Positions 17,229 to 25,752 of a stretch of DNA of 62,727 bases are shown here, one piece after another. Below the pieces are notes generated by a model. The model was given only the letters and a program-made list of their open reading frames with translations. It searched no databases and was not told where the DNA came from. A program made the translations under genes and the position numbers. How positions within the stretch are numbered: the first letter of the stretch is position 1; the number at the start of each line of letters is the position of its first letter. This DNA is from Alphaproteobacteria bacterium (GTDB taxonomy: Bacteria; Pseudomonadota; Alphaproteobacteria; Rhizobiales; JAJFHC01), in the NCBI GenBank assembly GCA_021775805.1, contig JAJFHD010000102.1, positions 1-62,727 of the forward strand, read 5' to 3'.

Positions 17229-18092
17229 TTGCGCACACCGCCGCTGAATTCGCTCAGGATATTCGATGCCGCGGCCCGTCATCTGAACTTCAGGCTTGCC
17301 GCGGAAGAACTCAACGTGACTCAGGGGGCGGTCGCCCAACAGGTTCGCCGGCTTGAATCGGACTTGGGGCTCAAGCTGTTCCACCGGCAAGCGCGCGGGC
17401 TGGCCCTGACCGAGGCCGGTCTGGACTACAGCCAGCCAATTCGAAAGGCGCTGCGGCTGGTCGAGGACGCGACCGCCAAACTCTATCCGGAAAACCTGCG
17501 CATCAGGATCAGCGTTCCCCCTTCCTTTGCGTCGAAATGGCTGGTTCCACGCCTGAATTCCTTTACGCACGCCCACCCGTCGATCGATGTCCAGGCCCTG
17601 GCGAGCGAGGAGATCGCCGACTTCAAGACCGATGCTGTGGATCTGGCAATCCGGCAGGGCCAGCCGCCATTCTCGAAAGGCCTCAGCGCGCAGCTGCTCG
17701 CGCCGCTGGATCTTTGTGCCGTCTGCAGTCCCGGCTATGCAGAGCAGACCGGGCAGATCACACGGATCGCCGATTTCACAACGCGCAAGCTGATCGACGA
17801 CAGCCACAATCACTGGGACGTTCTTCTGGAAGATGCCGGTCTAAAACGGTCTTCCCACGCGATGCAGTTCAATCAGACCGCGCTGGCGATGAGTGCTGCG
17901 GCAAACAGCCAAGGCATCGCGCTTGTGCCGCAATTGCTCGCAGAGATGGAGTTGGCCCAGGGCACGCTGGTGGAAATCTGGCGAAAAACACCGGCGGACC
18001 GGCGCGGCTACTACATCGTGTATCCGAACGGGCAAAAGGCAAACCCGGCCAGACAGGCAATGATCGACTGGCTGCTTTCGGAGGTTGGGTGA
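17229..18092 (+). CDS. LysR-family transcriptional regulator, GcvA-type
   Basis: A 287-residue LysR protein. The winged helix at about 5-62 (LNSLRIFDAAARHLNFRLAAEELNVTQGAVAQQVRRLE) has the GcvA-group pattern, and the effector domain begins near RIRISVPPSFASKWLVPRL. The start is TTG at 17229 with GGAG eight bases before it; no better ATG exists. It is divergent from the SDR-flavoprotein-DapA operon and probably activates that operon in response to its substrate. Confidence 0.85.
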   Translation: MRTPPLNSLRIFDAAARHLNFRLAAEELNVTQGAVAQQVRRLESDLGLKLFHRQARGLALTEAGLDYSQPIRKALRLVEDATAKLYPENLRIRISVPPSFASKWLVPRLNSFTHAHPSIDVQALASEEIADFKTDAVDLAIRQGQPPFSKGLSAQLLAPLDLCAVCSPGYAEQTGQITRIADFTTRKLIDDSHNHWDVLLEDAGLKRSSHAMQFNQTALAMSAAANSQGIALVPQLLAEMELAQGTLVEIWRKTPADRRGYYIVYPNGQKANPARQAMIDWLLSEVG

Positions 18093-18243
18093 TCAAGGCC
18101 GATGGCTGGATTGGTACTTTTGGGTCGCCTAAACAATTCGGAGCTTCGCAAAAGCGCCCATCGGGTACGCCCGTTATCCATCACAATTTTGACGATTGGG
18201 GATGGGTGCATGGACTTCCGAGATGTGCCAAAGGCAGACAAGT

Positions 18244-19194
18244 CTAGGAGCCCCAATCCGGCGGAAAGGTCGACGGGTCGCCCAGGTATTTGGTGTTCTT
18301 TCGAAAATCATTTACTGTTTTTGTCAGCCAACTACTAAAGTGATCAACGTGTTCGCTGACACGATCCCTCCGGAGTTGAAGCAAGTAAACCGTCCAGTCA
18401 GACCGGCGCGTGATTGGTAAGGGCTTTACCAGGTTGCCCGCCTGCAGTTCATCAAATGCGACAAAGTCATCGGCCAATCCAACACCATCACATGCCTTTA
18501 CGCGGTTAAAAATTGTCTGCGTGTTTTGAAAGACAGGCCCGGTGTCGGTGTCAATATCTGCCAATCCGGCAGCCGTGAGCCAGCGCCGCCATCCAACTCG
18601 ATCATGCTCATGAAGTAGCGTCAGGTCCCTGAAATCCTCAAGCTTAGATATTTTGTTCCCCGCAAGACGAAGATCGGGGCTGCAAACTGGAAATTCAAAG
18701 GCTCTAAACAGAGGCTGCGCGTCAGCTATCGGCGCACCTATTGAGCTGTAGTGTATCGCAAGATCAGCGTTCTTGTGGCGATAATCCGCAATATCCTCTC
18801 CGTAATGCAGTTCGATCTCAAGTTCTGGGTCAATTGGTGTGTAACCGGTGATCCGCGCACTCAACCAGCAATCGACAAAGCCGGCATTTGCAGAGATCAC
18901 CAACCTTGGTTTTTGGCGGGCTCCATCACGGCGACTAATTGTTGACGTTGCGTATGCCAAATCGTTCAAGGCGGCAGAAACTGATTCCGCATACGTTATG
19001 CCATCCTGGGTAAGGGCAACTTCACGGTTAAAACGAACAAAGAGTTTGACCCCCAGAAGAGCCTCCAGCGTTTTAATCTGATGACTTACTGAAGATGGGG
19101 TCACAAACAACTCTTCGGCAGCGGCTTTAAAAGACAAATGCCGGGCCGCAGCTTCGAAGGCGCGCAAGGCTGATAAAGGTGGGACGTCTCTCAT
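18244..19194 (-). CDS. LysR-family regulator, divergent from agmatine genes
   Basis: A 316-residue GcvA-type LysR regulator. The DNA-binding region is LSALRAFEAAARHLSFKAAAEELFVTPSSVSHQIKTLE, followed by LVISANAGFVDCWLSARI and an effector fold. ATG at 19194 is chosen because the family begins MRDVPPLSALRAFE; an upstream start adds an unrelated tail. It is divergent from the agmatine deiminase gene, so it is probably its activator. The gene is A+T-richer than its neighbours to the left, like the agmatine genes. Confidence 0.83.
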   Translation of the reverse strand: MRDVPPLSALRAFEAAARHLSFKAAAEELFVTPSSVSHQIKTLEALLGVKLFVRFNREVALTQDGITYAESVSAALNDLAYATSTISRRDGARQKPRLVISANAGFVDCWLSARITGYTPIDPELEIELHYGEDIADYRHKNADLAIHYSSIGAPIADAQPLFRAFEFPVCSPDLRLAGNKISKLEDFRDLTLLHEHDRVGWRRWLTAAGLADIDTDTGPVFQNTQTIFNRVKACDGVGLADDFVAFDELQAGNLVKPLPITRRSDWTVYLLQLRRDRVSEHVDHFSSWLTKTVNDFRKNTKYLGDPSTFPPDWGS

Positions 19195-19208
19195 AACACC
19201 ATCAGTTG

Positions 19209-19237
19209 AATTTTTCTCATTCGAATAAATGAAAATT
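19209..19237. promoter_or_regulatory. Inverted repeat in the LysR-agmatine divergent region
   Basis: AATTTT and CATT (19209-19221) are mirrored by AATG and AAAATT (19228-19237), with a small asymmetry of three bases in the left arm. It lies 15 bases upstream of the LysR start and about 70 bases upstream of the agmatine deiminase start, a normal place for a LysR binding site. Confidence 0.45.
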
Positions 19238-19308
19238 GATCGTTTGTCGACTTCCCGCCGAAATGGCACCGTTTATCAGGACAAACACAAAAAGATAGCG
19301 AGAGAGAA

Positions 19309-20370
19309 ATGGCTCATTCTCAAATGGCAAAAACAAACGTAGAAACCACTGTACTTCCTTCACAGGCAGGGTTCTCTGTGCCGGCACGATACGATGTGCA
19401 CGAACGAACGCTGGTGTCATGGCCTCCTACAGAGGAAGGCGCACATACTCATCTGGAGTCATTTCGAAAAGAAGTGGAAGCACTGGTAAAAGCCGTTGCG
19501 GTTTATGAACCCGTCACATTGCTTGTTGATCCGGCTGATGAGGTTGAGGCCCGCGCACGTTGCGGTGACGTCGCCTCAATTATGGTGTTACCGCTGGATG
19601 CAAGCTGGATCAGAGATAACGGGCCCATTTTCGTCCGTAACTCAGACGGTGAAGTTGCTGCTGTGCATTTTGATTTCAACGGTTGGGGCGAACGGGTATC
19701 GTTCGAGAAAACAAAAGCAATGCCATCGATAGTTGCGTCCCATTTGGGAGTGCAATGCTATCACGCACCATTTATCTGCGAGGGCGGTGGCATTTCAGTT
19801 GATGGTGAAGGAACTCTGATTACGACCGAACAAGTCATGCGAAACCCGAACCGATACACTGACATCGCCCGTGATGACATTGAACAAGGTTTGTATGACT
19901 ACCTCGGCATCGAGAAAGTGATTTGGCTCGGTCTCGGTTTGGTTGAAGATACAGAAACAGACGGTCATGTTGACAACATCGTCGAGTATGTTGCGCCAGG
20001 CGTCGTACTGGCTCAAACCGTCAGTGACCAAAACAATCCCAATTACGAATTGCTGCAGGAAAACTTGAAAAGGTTGAAGTCGGCACGAGATGCCAAGGGG
20101 CGTCAACTGGATGTAATCGAGATGGATGTTCTGCCGTATTTGCCGGAACTGAACGGCAATTCGCCTGTGGCCCCGTACGTCAACGCCTATGTTGTGAACG
20201 GAGGGATCATTGTACCCGAGGTCGACCCCAAGTTAGACGAGATTGGGTATCGGATGCTGGAAATGGTGTATCCGGGTCGTACAGTTTCACCGGTCCCTAC
20301 CGTCTATCAGGCAGATGCAGGGGGCGGCATTGCCTGTTTGACACAGCAAGTACCAGGTAGCGGAAATTGA
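19309..20370 (+). CDS. aguA: Agmatine deiminase
   Basis: A 353-residue guanidine-modifying enzyme that converts agmatine to N-carbamoylputrescine and ammonia. Visible family motifs are SWPPTEEG near the N-terminus, LPLDASWIRDNGPIF (substrate-binding Asp), EGGGIS, the catalytic histidine in TDGHVDN and the catalytic Cys343 in GGGIACLTQQ. Most family members have His before the Cys in that motif; here it is Ala. With aguB 45 bases downstream, it forms the agmatine route to putrescine. The first codon is ATG at 19309 after GAGAGAGAA. Confidence 0.92.
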   Translation: MAHSQMAKTNVETTVLPSQAGFSVPARYDVHERTLVSWPPTEEGAHTHLESFRKEVEALVKAVAVYEPVTLLVDPADEVEARARCGDVASIMVLPLDASWIRDNGPIFVRNSDGEVAAVHFDFNGWGERVSFEKTKAMPSIVASHLGVQCYHAPFICEGGGISVDGEGTLITTEQVMRNPNRYTDIARDDIEQGLYDYLGIEKVIWLGLGLVEDTETDGHVDNIVEYVAPGVVLAQTVSDQNNPNYELLQENLKRLKSARDAKGRQLDVIEMDVLPYLPELNGNSPVAPYVNAYVVNGGIIVPEVDPKLDEIGYRMLEMVYPGRTVSPVPTVYQADAGGGIACLTQQVPGSGN

Positions 20371-20415
20371 TCCTGCGACATTTTTTGGGTCAACACACGT
20401 TGTTGGAGAGATTGA

Positions 20416-21285
20416 ATGAAGATCAGGGTTTCGGCAACACAGATGGCCTGCAGCGATGATGTAGCAGAAAACGTCGCGCGGGCGGAAAAACTAGTGCGTA
20501 AAGCAGCAAGCGAGGGCGCCAATATCGTTCTGCTTCAAGAACTATTTGAAGGGTTCTACTTTTGTCAAGATGAGGCAGAACAGAACTACAAGCGGGCTTT
20601 ACCAGTCGACGATCATCCAACCATAAGACACTTCCAGAATCTGGCTGCGGAACTGAATGTTGTACTACCCATCAGCTTTTACGAACTAGCTGGAAACGCC
20701 CGCTTCAATTCAATGGCAATGATTGATGCCGATGGTGCCAATCTCGGTGTCTATCGCAAGAGCCACATACCCCATGGATATGGATACCAGGAGAAGTTCT
20801 ACTTCACACCTGGCGATACCGGTTTTCGTGTCTGGAACACAAAAGCCGGAAAGCTGGGGGTCGGTATCTGCTGGGACCAGTGGTTTCCGGAGGCCGCGCG
20901 ATGCATGGTGCTCAAAGGAGCAGATGTTCTGTTATACCCGACCGCAATTGGTTCGGACCTGGGCGATCCAAATCGGGATTCAGCGGACCATTGGCGTCGT
21001 GTGATGCAAGGTCACGCGGGCGCAAACATTGCTCCTGTCATTGCATCCAACCGCATCGGGCAAGAGTCCGGCAGGCACAATACGCAGATCACGTTCTACG
21101 GCACATCATTCATCGCGGGTTCAACGGGAGAAATTCTCGCTGAAGCGGACCGGGAAACTGAATCGGTCCTTACAGCCGAGATCGATCTGAGTGCAGTTCA
21201 AGAGGAGCGCGCGTACTGGGGGCACTTCCGCGATCGCCGCCCGGATTTGTATGGCACTATCCTGTCCCATGACGGCGCGGTTTAG
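20416..21285 (+). CDS. aguB: N-carbamoylputrescine amidase
   Basis: A 289-residue nitrilase-superfamily hydrolase making putrescine from N-carbamoylputrescine, with CO2 and ammonia released. The catalytic triad is visible as Glu42 (LLQELFEG), Lys115 (YRKSHIP) and Cys152 (GVGICWDQWFPEA). HIPHGYGYQEKFYFTPGDTGF is typical of AguB. It follows aguA in the same operon. No arginine decarboxylase gene is in the window, so agmatine must come from elsewhere or from outside the cell. Confidence 0.92.
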   Translation: MKIRVSATQMACSDDVAENVARAEKLVRKAASEGANIVLLQELFEGFYFCQDEAEQNYKRALPVDDHPTIRHFQNLAAELNVVLPISFYELAGNARFNSMAMIDADGANLGVYRKSHIPHGYGYQEKFYFTPGDTGFRVWNTKAGKLGVGICWDQWFPEAARCMVLKGADVLLYPTAIGSDLGDPNRDSADHWRRVMQGHAGANIAPVIASNRIGQESGRHNTQITFYGTSFIAGSTGEILAEADRETESVLTAEIDLSAVQEERAYWGHFRDRRPDLYGTILSHDGAV

Positions 21286-21575
21286 ACATTCTCTATAAGC
21301 TTTGCAGAGGCAAAAACCGGTCTTGCCGGCAGTCTTTTCAACGTCCGCCTTACACCGAACAACAGACGTGCTGTTCCGAATGTCCCGACATTGGCAATTC
21401 GTAATGCGTGAAGTCTATTTGTGCGTAATGTCGCTCTTCGACGTGGAGACAATTTGATCTTGGTCAAGGACTCGTTGATCTGACCTAACCTAAAGTTCTG
21501 ACATTGAGTTGAGATCTACTCTCTCAAAAGCCAGATGTGGGACCGAGGTTGTCCCGCCACCAGGGAGTTACCCCA

Positions 21576-21872
21576 ATGACAGTGGTATTCACAAGAACCG
21601 TGACCCCAAATTCGGGTCACCTAGGCGACGCCTTGAAATTCACCAAGAGACGAATCAAAGCGCTTGAGAAAGCTTATGGACTGAAAATTGCCCTCAATGC
21701 CAGGTTTGGAGGTCCTGCAGGCCAGCTCATCATGGTGTCATATCACGACAACATGGGAGACTTGGAGAAAGTGAGGCGCAAGGTAATGAAGGGCGTGGTA
21801 AATGGCAAAATCCCGCAGCCAAAGCCTGGCATTATCAAAAAAGTCGAAGACGCGATTTGGACGAGAGTCTAG
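21576..21872 (+). CDS. Small cytoplasmic protein, possible dimeric alpha/beta-barrel
   Basis: A 98-residue protein without signal or membrane segment. ATG at 21576 follows AGGGAG at good spacing. The pattern of strand (TVVFTRTVTPN), long helix (LGDALKFTKRRIKALEKAYGLKI), strand (ALNARFGGPAGQLIMVSYHD) and helix (MGDLEKVRRKVM) resembles a NIPSNAP- or ABM-type ferredoxin-like barrel. It has no clear catalytic residue. It lies 290 bases after aguB, so it probably has its own promoter. Confidence 0.65.
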   Translation: MTVVFTRTVTPNSGHLGDALKFTKRRIKALEKAYGLKIALNARFGGPAGQLIMVSYHDNMGDLEKVRRKVMKGVVNGKIPQPKPGIIKKVEDAIWTRV

Positions 21873-21946
21873 CCGCATTGTTCACAGCATGTTCTGAAAA
21901 GAGCTCCGAGCCTTGTAGGTTAACCAACACCTATTGCCCTTTGAAG

Positions 21947-21968
21947 GCGGTCCTTCGGCGCCGCTTTT
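21947..21968 (+). terminator. Possible Rho-independent terminator
   Basis: GCGG-TCC pairs with GG-GCCGC (one bulged C, loop TTC), followed by TTTTCATTTT. It lies 75 bases after the small protein gene on the plus strand. Confidence 0.5.
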
Positions 21969-22015
21969 CATTTTGGGATGAATTTCTGTTTGCTGTCAGC
22001 AATCTCCCGTGACGA

Positions 22016-23005
22016 TCACGGGATCAAAACGGTGGCACCGAGCGTCGTGCCGCTCTCGATTGCCTGATGGGCCTGGACGGCGTCTTTGAGGGCATATTCG
22101 TAGTTGATGTTGGCATCCAGGATGCCCTCACCGATCGCCTTGAACAGGTCACGGGCGGTCCATTCCAGATCGGACCGCTTGGCGACGTAGTGCATGATCG
22201 CCGGGCGGGTTATGAACAGTGAGCCACGGCGGCCGAGATCCTGGATGATGTCGACCGGATCGGGCGGTCCGGAAACGTGTCCATAGGCTGCACAGACGCC
22301 CATCGGGCGGAGGCTGTCGAGGGAGTGCTGCAAGGTGTCCTTGCCGATCGCTTCGTACACGACGGCTGCCCCCTCGCCGTCAGTCACCTGCCGGACCTTG
22401 GCGACAAAGTCTTCTTGCGAGCGCACGACCGGGTGGTGACAACCGGCGATGCGCGCGGCTTCGGCTTTTGCCTCGGTGCTGACCGTGCCGACGATAGTCG
22501 CACCCAGGGCGTTTGCCCACTGGCACAGGATCAGACCCATGCCGCCGGCTGCGGCATGGACCAGGATGGTGTCTCCGGGTTCGACCTTGTAGGTCCGGTG
22601 CAACAGGTAATGCGCGGTCATGCCTTTCATCAGCAGGGCTGCCACCTGCCGGTCGTCAAGGCCTTCCGGCATGTGCAGCAGTTTGTCGACCGGGTAGTTT
22701 CGAACCTCGGCATAACTGCCAAGCGGTGGGATGCCATAGGCAACACGATCACCGGTGGAGAAACCTTCGACACCCTCACCAATGCCCTCGACGATGCCGA
22801 CGCCTTCAAAACCGATCACCACCGGACAGGGCGGCACCGGCCACGGGTGAGAGATGCCACCACGATGATAGGTATCGGCAAAGTTCACGCCGATGGCGGT
22901 ATGGCGCAGGCGCACTTCACCCGGCTGGGGATCGGGCACGGCCCAGTCCTGCCACTGCATGACTTCAGGGCTTCCCAGTTCATGAATGACTTGCGCCTTT
23001 GACAT
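22016..23005 (-). CDS. qor: Zinc-independent quinone oxidoreductase (MDR superfamily)
   Basis: A 329-residue medium-chain reductase that reduces quinones with NADPH. GVNFADTYHRGGISHPWPVP and GFEGVGIVEGIGEGVEGF are typical of Qor/zeta-crystallin. The nucleotide site is VHAAAGGMGLILCQWANALGATIVGT. The cysteine and histidine ligands of zinc alcohol dehydrogenases are missing. A hairpin (CCCGTGA-CGA-TCACGGG, 22006-22022) covers the stop codon. It is followed on the same strand by no gene for 140 bases. Confidence 0.88.
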   Translation of the reverse strand: MSKAQVIHELGSPEVMQWQDWAVPDPQPGEVRLRHTAIGVNFADTYHRGGISHPWPVPPCPVVIGFEGVGIVEGIGEGVEGFSTGDRVAYGIPPLGSYAEVRNYPVDKLLHMPEGLDDRQVAALLMKGMTAHYLLHRTYKVEPGDTILVHAAAGGMGLILCQWANALGATIVGTVSTEAKAEAARIAGCHHPVVRSQEDFVAKVRQVTDGEGAAVVYEAIGKDTLQHSLDSLRPMGVCAAYGHVSGPPDPVDIIQDLGRRGSLFITRPAIMHYVAKRSDLEWTARDLFKAIGEGILDANINYEYALKDAVQAHQAIESGTTLGATVLIP

Positions 23006-23038
23006 TGCAGTGCCCTTGCCGGTTGATGTTGGCGCAGC

Positions 23039-23653
23039 CTAAAGCATGTTGTGGCGATGGGCCAAGGCGATGGCCTGGCTGCGCCGTTGCACGCCGAACT
23101 TGCGGCAGATATTGGCGATGTGAAAACGCACTGTGCGCTCAGAGATGCCGAGCGTGTCGCCGATGGCATTTCCGGTTTCGCCGGAAGCCGCAGCCTTCAG
23201 GCATTCAATTTCACGGGCGGTCAAGGCCGGCAGACTGCCGGGCAGGTCCAGCAGATCCATCGAGAGATACTGATCGCCGCCGACCACCGTGCGCACCGCT
23301 TCGAGCAACTCGTCGAAGGCCGCGTCCTTGATCACGTAGCCGGACATGCCGGTTTCCAGCAGGGTTTCCGCATAACTGGGTTCCAGATGCATGGTCAGCG
23401 CCAGCAGCTTGCAATCGACACCCATCGCCTCGACCTGCTCGACAATGCCAACCGCACCCGGTCCGGGCATGGAAATGTCAACCAGGGCGGCGGCAGGATC
23501 ATGAGTCCTGATCAATCCGATCAGGTCATCGCCGTTGTCGGCTTCGGCCACGATCTGCATGTCGGGCACGCCGGCAAACAGGCGAACGATGCCCTGACGG
23601 AACATCGCATGATCGTCGGCAATCACGAGGTCGATCGCTGTCCGTCCCGTCAT
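23039..23653 (-). CDS. NarL/FixJ-type response regulator
   Basis: A 204-residue protein: receiver domain (about 5-120) with the acidic pocket ADDHAMFRQG, phosphoacceptor Asp in ALVDISMPGPG and the conserved Lys in GYVIKDAA, then a LuxR-type helix-turn-helix (LTAREIECLKAAASGETGNAIGDTLGISERTVRFHIANICRKFGVQRRSQAI). ATG at 23653 starts four bases after the kinase stop and has AAGGGATGA as its ribosome site, so the two are coupled. It probably binds the 16-bp palindromes upstream of the two autotransporter genes. Confidence 0.87.
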   Translation of the reverse strand: MTGRTAIDLVIADDHAMFRQGIVRLFAGVPDMQIVAEADNGDDLIGLIRTHDPAAALVDISMPGPGAVGIVEQVEAMGVDCKLLALTMHLEPSYAETLLETGMSGYVIKDAAFDELLEAVRTVVGGDQYLSMDLLDLPGSLPALTAREIECLKAAASGETGNAIGDTLGISERTVRFHIANICRKFGVQRRSQAIALAHRHNML

Positions 23654-23657
23654 CGGC

Positions 23658-25550
23658 TCATCCCTTCGGTATGGTGATCTGGACAGCAGTGCCCTCGTTT
23701 TCAATATGTCGAACATCGAACTGTCCGCCGAGCAGTGCTGTGCGTTCCGAAATGCTTTGCAACCCGAAGCCCGTGGAATTCTCCGGCGACGCGGGATCGC
23801 CGTCCAGGCCGACACCATTATCGGTTATGGACAATTCCAGTTGCCTGGCGCGGCTGGACATCACTGCCTTGATCCGCGATGCCTTGCCGTGCTCGACCGC
23901 ATTGCGCAACGCCTCCTGGAAGATACGGTAGAGGTGATCACGGGCACCAGTAGCCACGGTCAAATCGGCCGGTGCCTCGACAGACACTTCCACCCCATGA
24001 TGTTTCGAGATCCGGTCGGCATGGCTGCGCATGGCGTCGATCAGCCCGTGTTTCTCCAGCAACGCGGGCGACAGGTCATGAGCGATGCGGCGGGTGTCCT
24101 CGATGGCGTGGGAAACGTCGCCGACCAGTTCGTCGAGCCGTTCGCCGGCGAGCCCCTCACCGCGTTCATTGTCGGACTTCAACATTTTCAGGTTCAGCTT
24201 GATGGTCGACAGCCATTGCCCGATGCCGTCATGGACGTCGCGGGCCAGGCGGCCGCGCTCGTGTTCATGGAGCTTCAGGGCCTGGGCATTAGCCGCTTGC
24301 AGGGCCCGTTCGGTTTCGCGCATGCGCAGGCCGAGGATACCGGCAAGGGAGAACAGGAAAATCGTGAAGCCGAGCGCGCCCAGTTGCATGCCGGTGTAGG
24401 TTTCAAGGGCGTTGGTGGGGAACAGGATATCTGCCATGACCATCACGACCATGATCATCAGCCCTGCCAGGAGCGGCAGGCTGCTCGATTGCCTGTTCCA
24501 AAGCGCGCTTACGGTCCAGACCACAATAAGCACGAAGTTTGCGATCAGAAGACACGACCAGATCAGCCCGCTTGCAATGTAGATCGATGTCATGAGGCCT
24601 CCCACGCCGGTGGGAAACGTCAGGGAAACAACCAGGGTCACCGCCTGGAGACTACGGCCGAACCGGCCAACGGACCGGTTGCAGACGGCCGCGACAAACT
24701 CCAGCAGCGGCACCAGGACAAGCGCCCCCAGCTTGGTCACCAAGAATTGGATCAAGGCGGAATTGAGCCCCAAAAAATGCAGGAAATACTGCTCCTCAAG
24801 GGTGACACAGAAATAGGGCACGTAGACAAGAATGAAACTCGTCATCACGCGGTCTCTGACGCCCAGAGCAAATGCCAGGAGAGCGACAAGCAGCACGAGG
24901 GTCTCGATGCCGAACAGAAACAGATCAAGGCCGGCAAACCGCTGGATCTGGGCCGACACGGTGGGCAGGGCTTCGGTGTAGTCGACGAGGGTCACCAGGC
25001 CGCTGACGATGCCGCCCTCATCGATATAGGGAAACCGCGCCACCCGCACGGCCAGAATGTTGTCGCCACTGGTTGACAACAATGCCTTGTCGAAGGGGTA
25101 GAGCCGCGGGATGAAGGGCGGCATGTTGTGCAGCATCGACCCGCGCTTGCCGACTATTCCCTCACCGCCGATCCGCACGCCATTGAGGAATGTTTCGTCA
25201 GGCCGGCTGATCAGACCGAGGCGGATGGCGGGCCTGGCCACCTCCCAGTCCTGCGGCGTCTTGAACCGGATCCGGTACCAGCCAACATCGGCGCTTCCGG
25301 GGATGCCGAGCGACTTCCAGCTTGCCGGCACCGGGACCCGCTGCCATTGGCTGTCGTCGTATTCTGGCGCCTTGAGGTCCGGGCCGTCGTGGTCGATGGA
25401 GAACGCATGCTTGCCCTGCAGGGACAGCCCTGCAGTGTCGGCAGTGGCTGTCGACACCGGACCCATCATCAAGACAGCAACGATACCGGCCATACGAACA
25501 GCAGCGAAGAACATCCCCGCCCGCCACAGTCTAGCCCTCAATCCAACCAC
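23658..25550 (-). CDS. Membrane sensor histidine kinase with periplasmic jelly-roll and seven-to-eight-TM region
   Basis: A 630-residue kinase. A signal segment (10-38) is followed by a periplasmic beta-sandwich (about 40-195; DSQWQRVPVPASWKSLGIPG and GWYRIRF resemble the galactose-binding or jelly-roll domain of glycosidases). A block of membrane helices follows (207-408), then a HisKA_3 dimerisation helix with His440 in RLARDVHDGIGQ and an HATPase domain (N-box EALRNAVEHG, DNGVGLDG, GFGLQSISERTALLGG). It resembles 7TMR-DISM kinases in layout. GTG at 25550 follows GGGGGG; ATG at 25514 is an alternative. It is divergent from the autotransporters and may sense a surface or carbohydrate-like signal. 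Confidence 0.85.
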   Translation of the reverse strand: MVGLRARLWRAGMFFAAVRMAGIVAVLMMGPVSTATADTAGLSLQGKHAFSIDHDGPDLKAPEYDDSQWQRVPVPASWKSLGIPGSADVGWYRIRFKTPQDWEVARPAIRLGLISRPDETFLNGVRIGGEGIVGKRGSMLHNMPPFIPRLYPFDKALLSTSGDNILAVRVARFPYIDEGGIVSGLVTLVDYTEALPTVSAQIQRFAGLDLFLFGIETLVLLVALLAFALGVRDRVMTSFILVYVPYFCVTLEEQYFLHFLGLNSALIQFLVTKLGALVLVPLLEFVAAVCNRSVGRFGRSLQAVTLVVSLTFPTGVGGLMTSIYIASGLIWSCLLIANFVLIVVWTVSALWNRQSSSLPLLAGLMIMVVMVMADILFPTNALETYTGMQLGALGFTIFLFSLAGILGLRMRETERALQAANAQALKLHEHERGRLARDVHDGIGQWLSTIKLNLKMLKSDNERGEGLAGERLDELVGDVSHAIEDTRRIAHDLSPALLEKHGLIDAMRSHADRISKHHGVEVSVEAPADLTVATGARDHLYRIFQEALRNAVEHGKASRIKAVMSSRARQLELSITDNGVGLDGDPASPENSTGFGLQSISERTALLGGQFDVRHIENEGTAVQITIPKG

Positions 25551-25604
25551 AACAGCCCCCCATCAAGGGTCAGTACCCTGAGACTAGGAACAAAACAAAA
25601 TGCG

Positions 25605-25634
25605 GGCAACCTGTCGTTTGCGACAGTTACGCGG
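25605..25634. promoter_or_regulatory. Duplicated regulatory element, copy 1, with 16-bp palindrome
   Basis: Thirty bases here are identical to 28215-28244. At the centre is CTGTCGTTTGCGACAG (25611-25626), a perfect inverted repeat of six bases with a four-base spacer. A -10-like TAACAT starts at 25651, 32.5 bases from the palindrome centre, so an activator bound here would sit near -44. It lies in the divergent region between the sensor kinase and the first autotransporter, so the response regulator is the obvious candidate to bind it (inference). Confidence 0.65.
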
Positions 25635-25752
25635 ACACCTTTTCTCATCCTAACATCACCCACGAAGCGAACGGGCTCGACAACAAGGCCCGATGGGAAA
25701 GGGAAAATACCGGGACATCCGTTGTCTGTCGGATGTCGAAGGGGGCGGACAG

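Noticed and set aside
23706..25076. 456-codon plus-strand frame over the sensor kinase
   Set aside because: Shadow of the high-G+C kinase gene; the translation has no domain and is rich in His and Gln, as antisense frames of such genes are.
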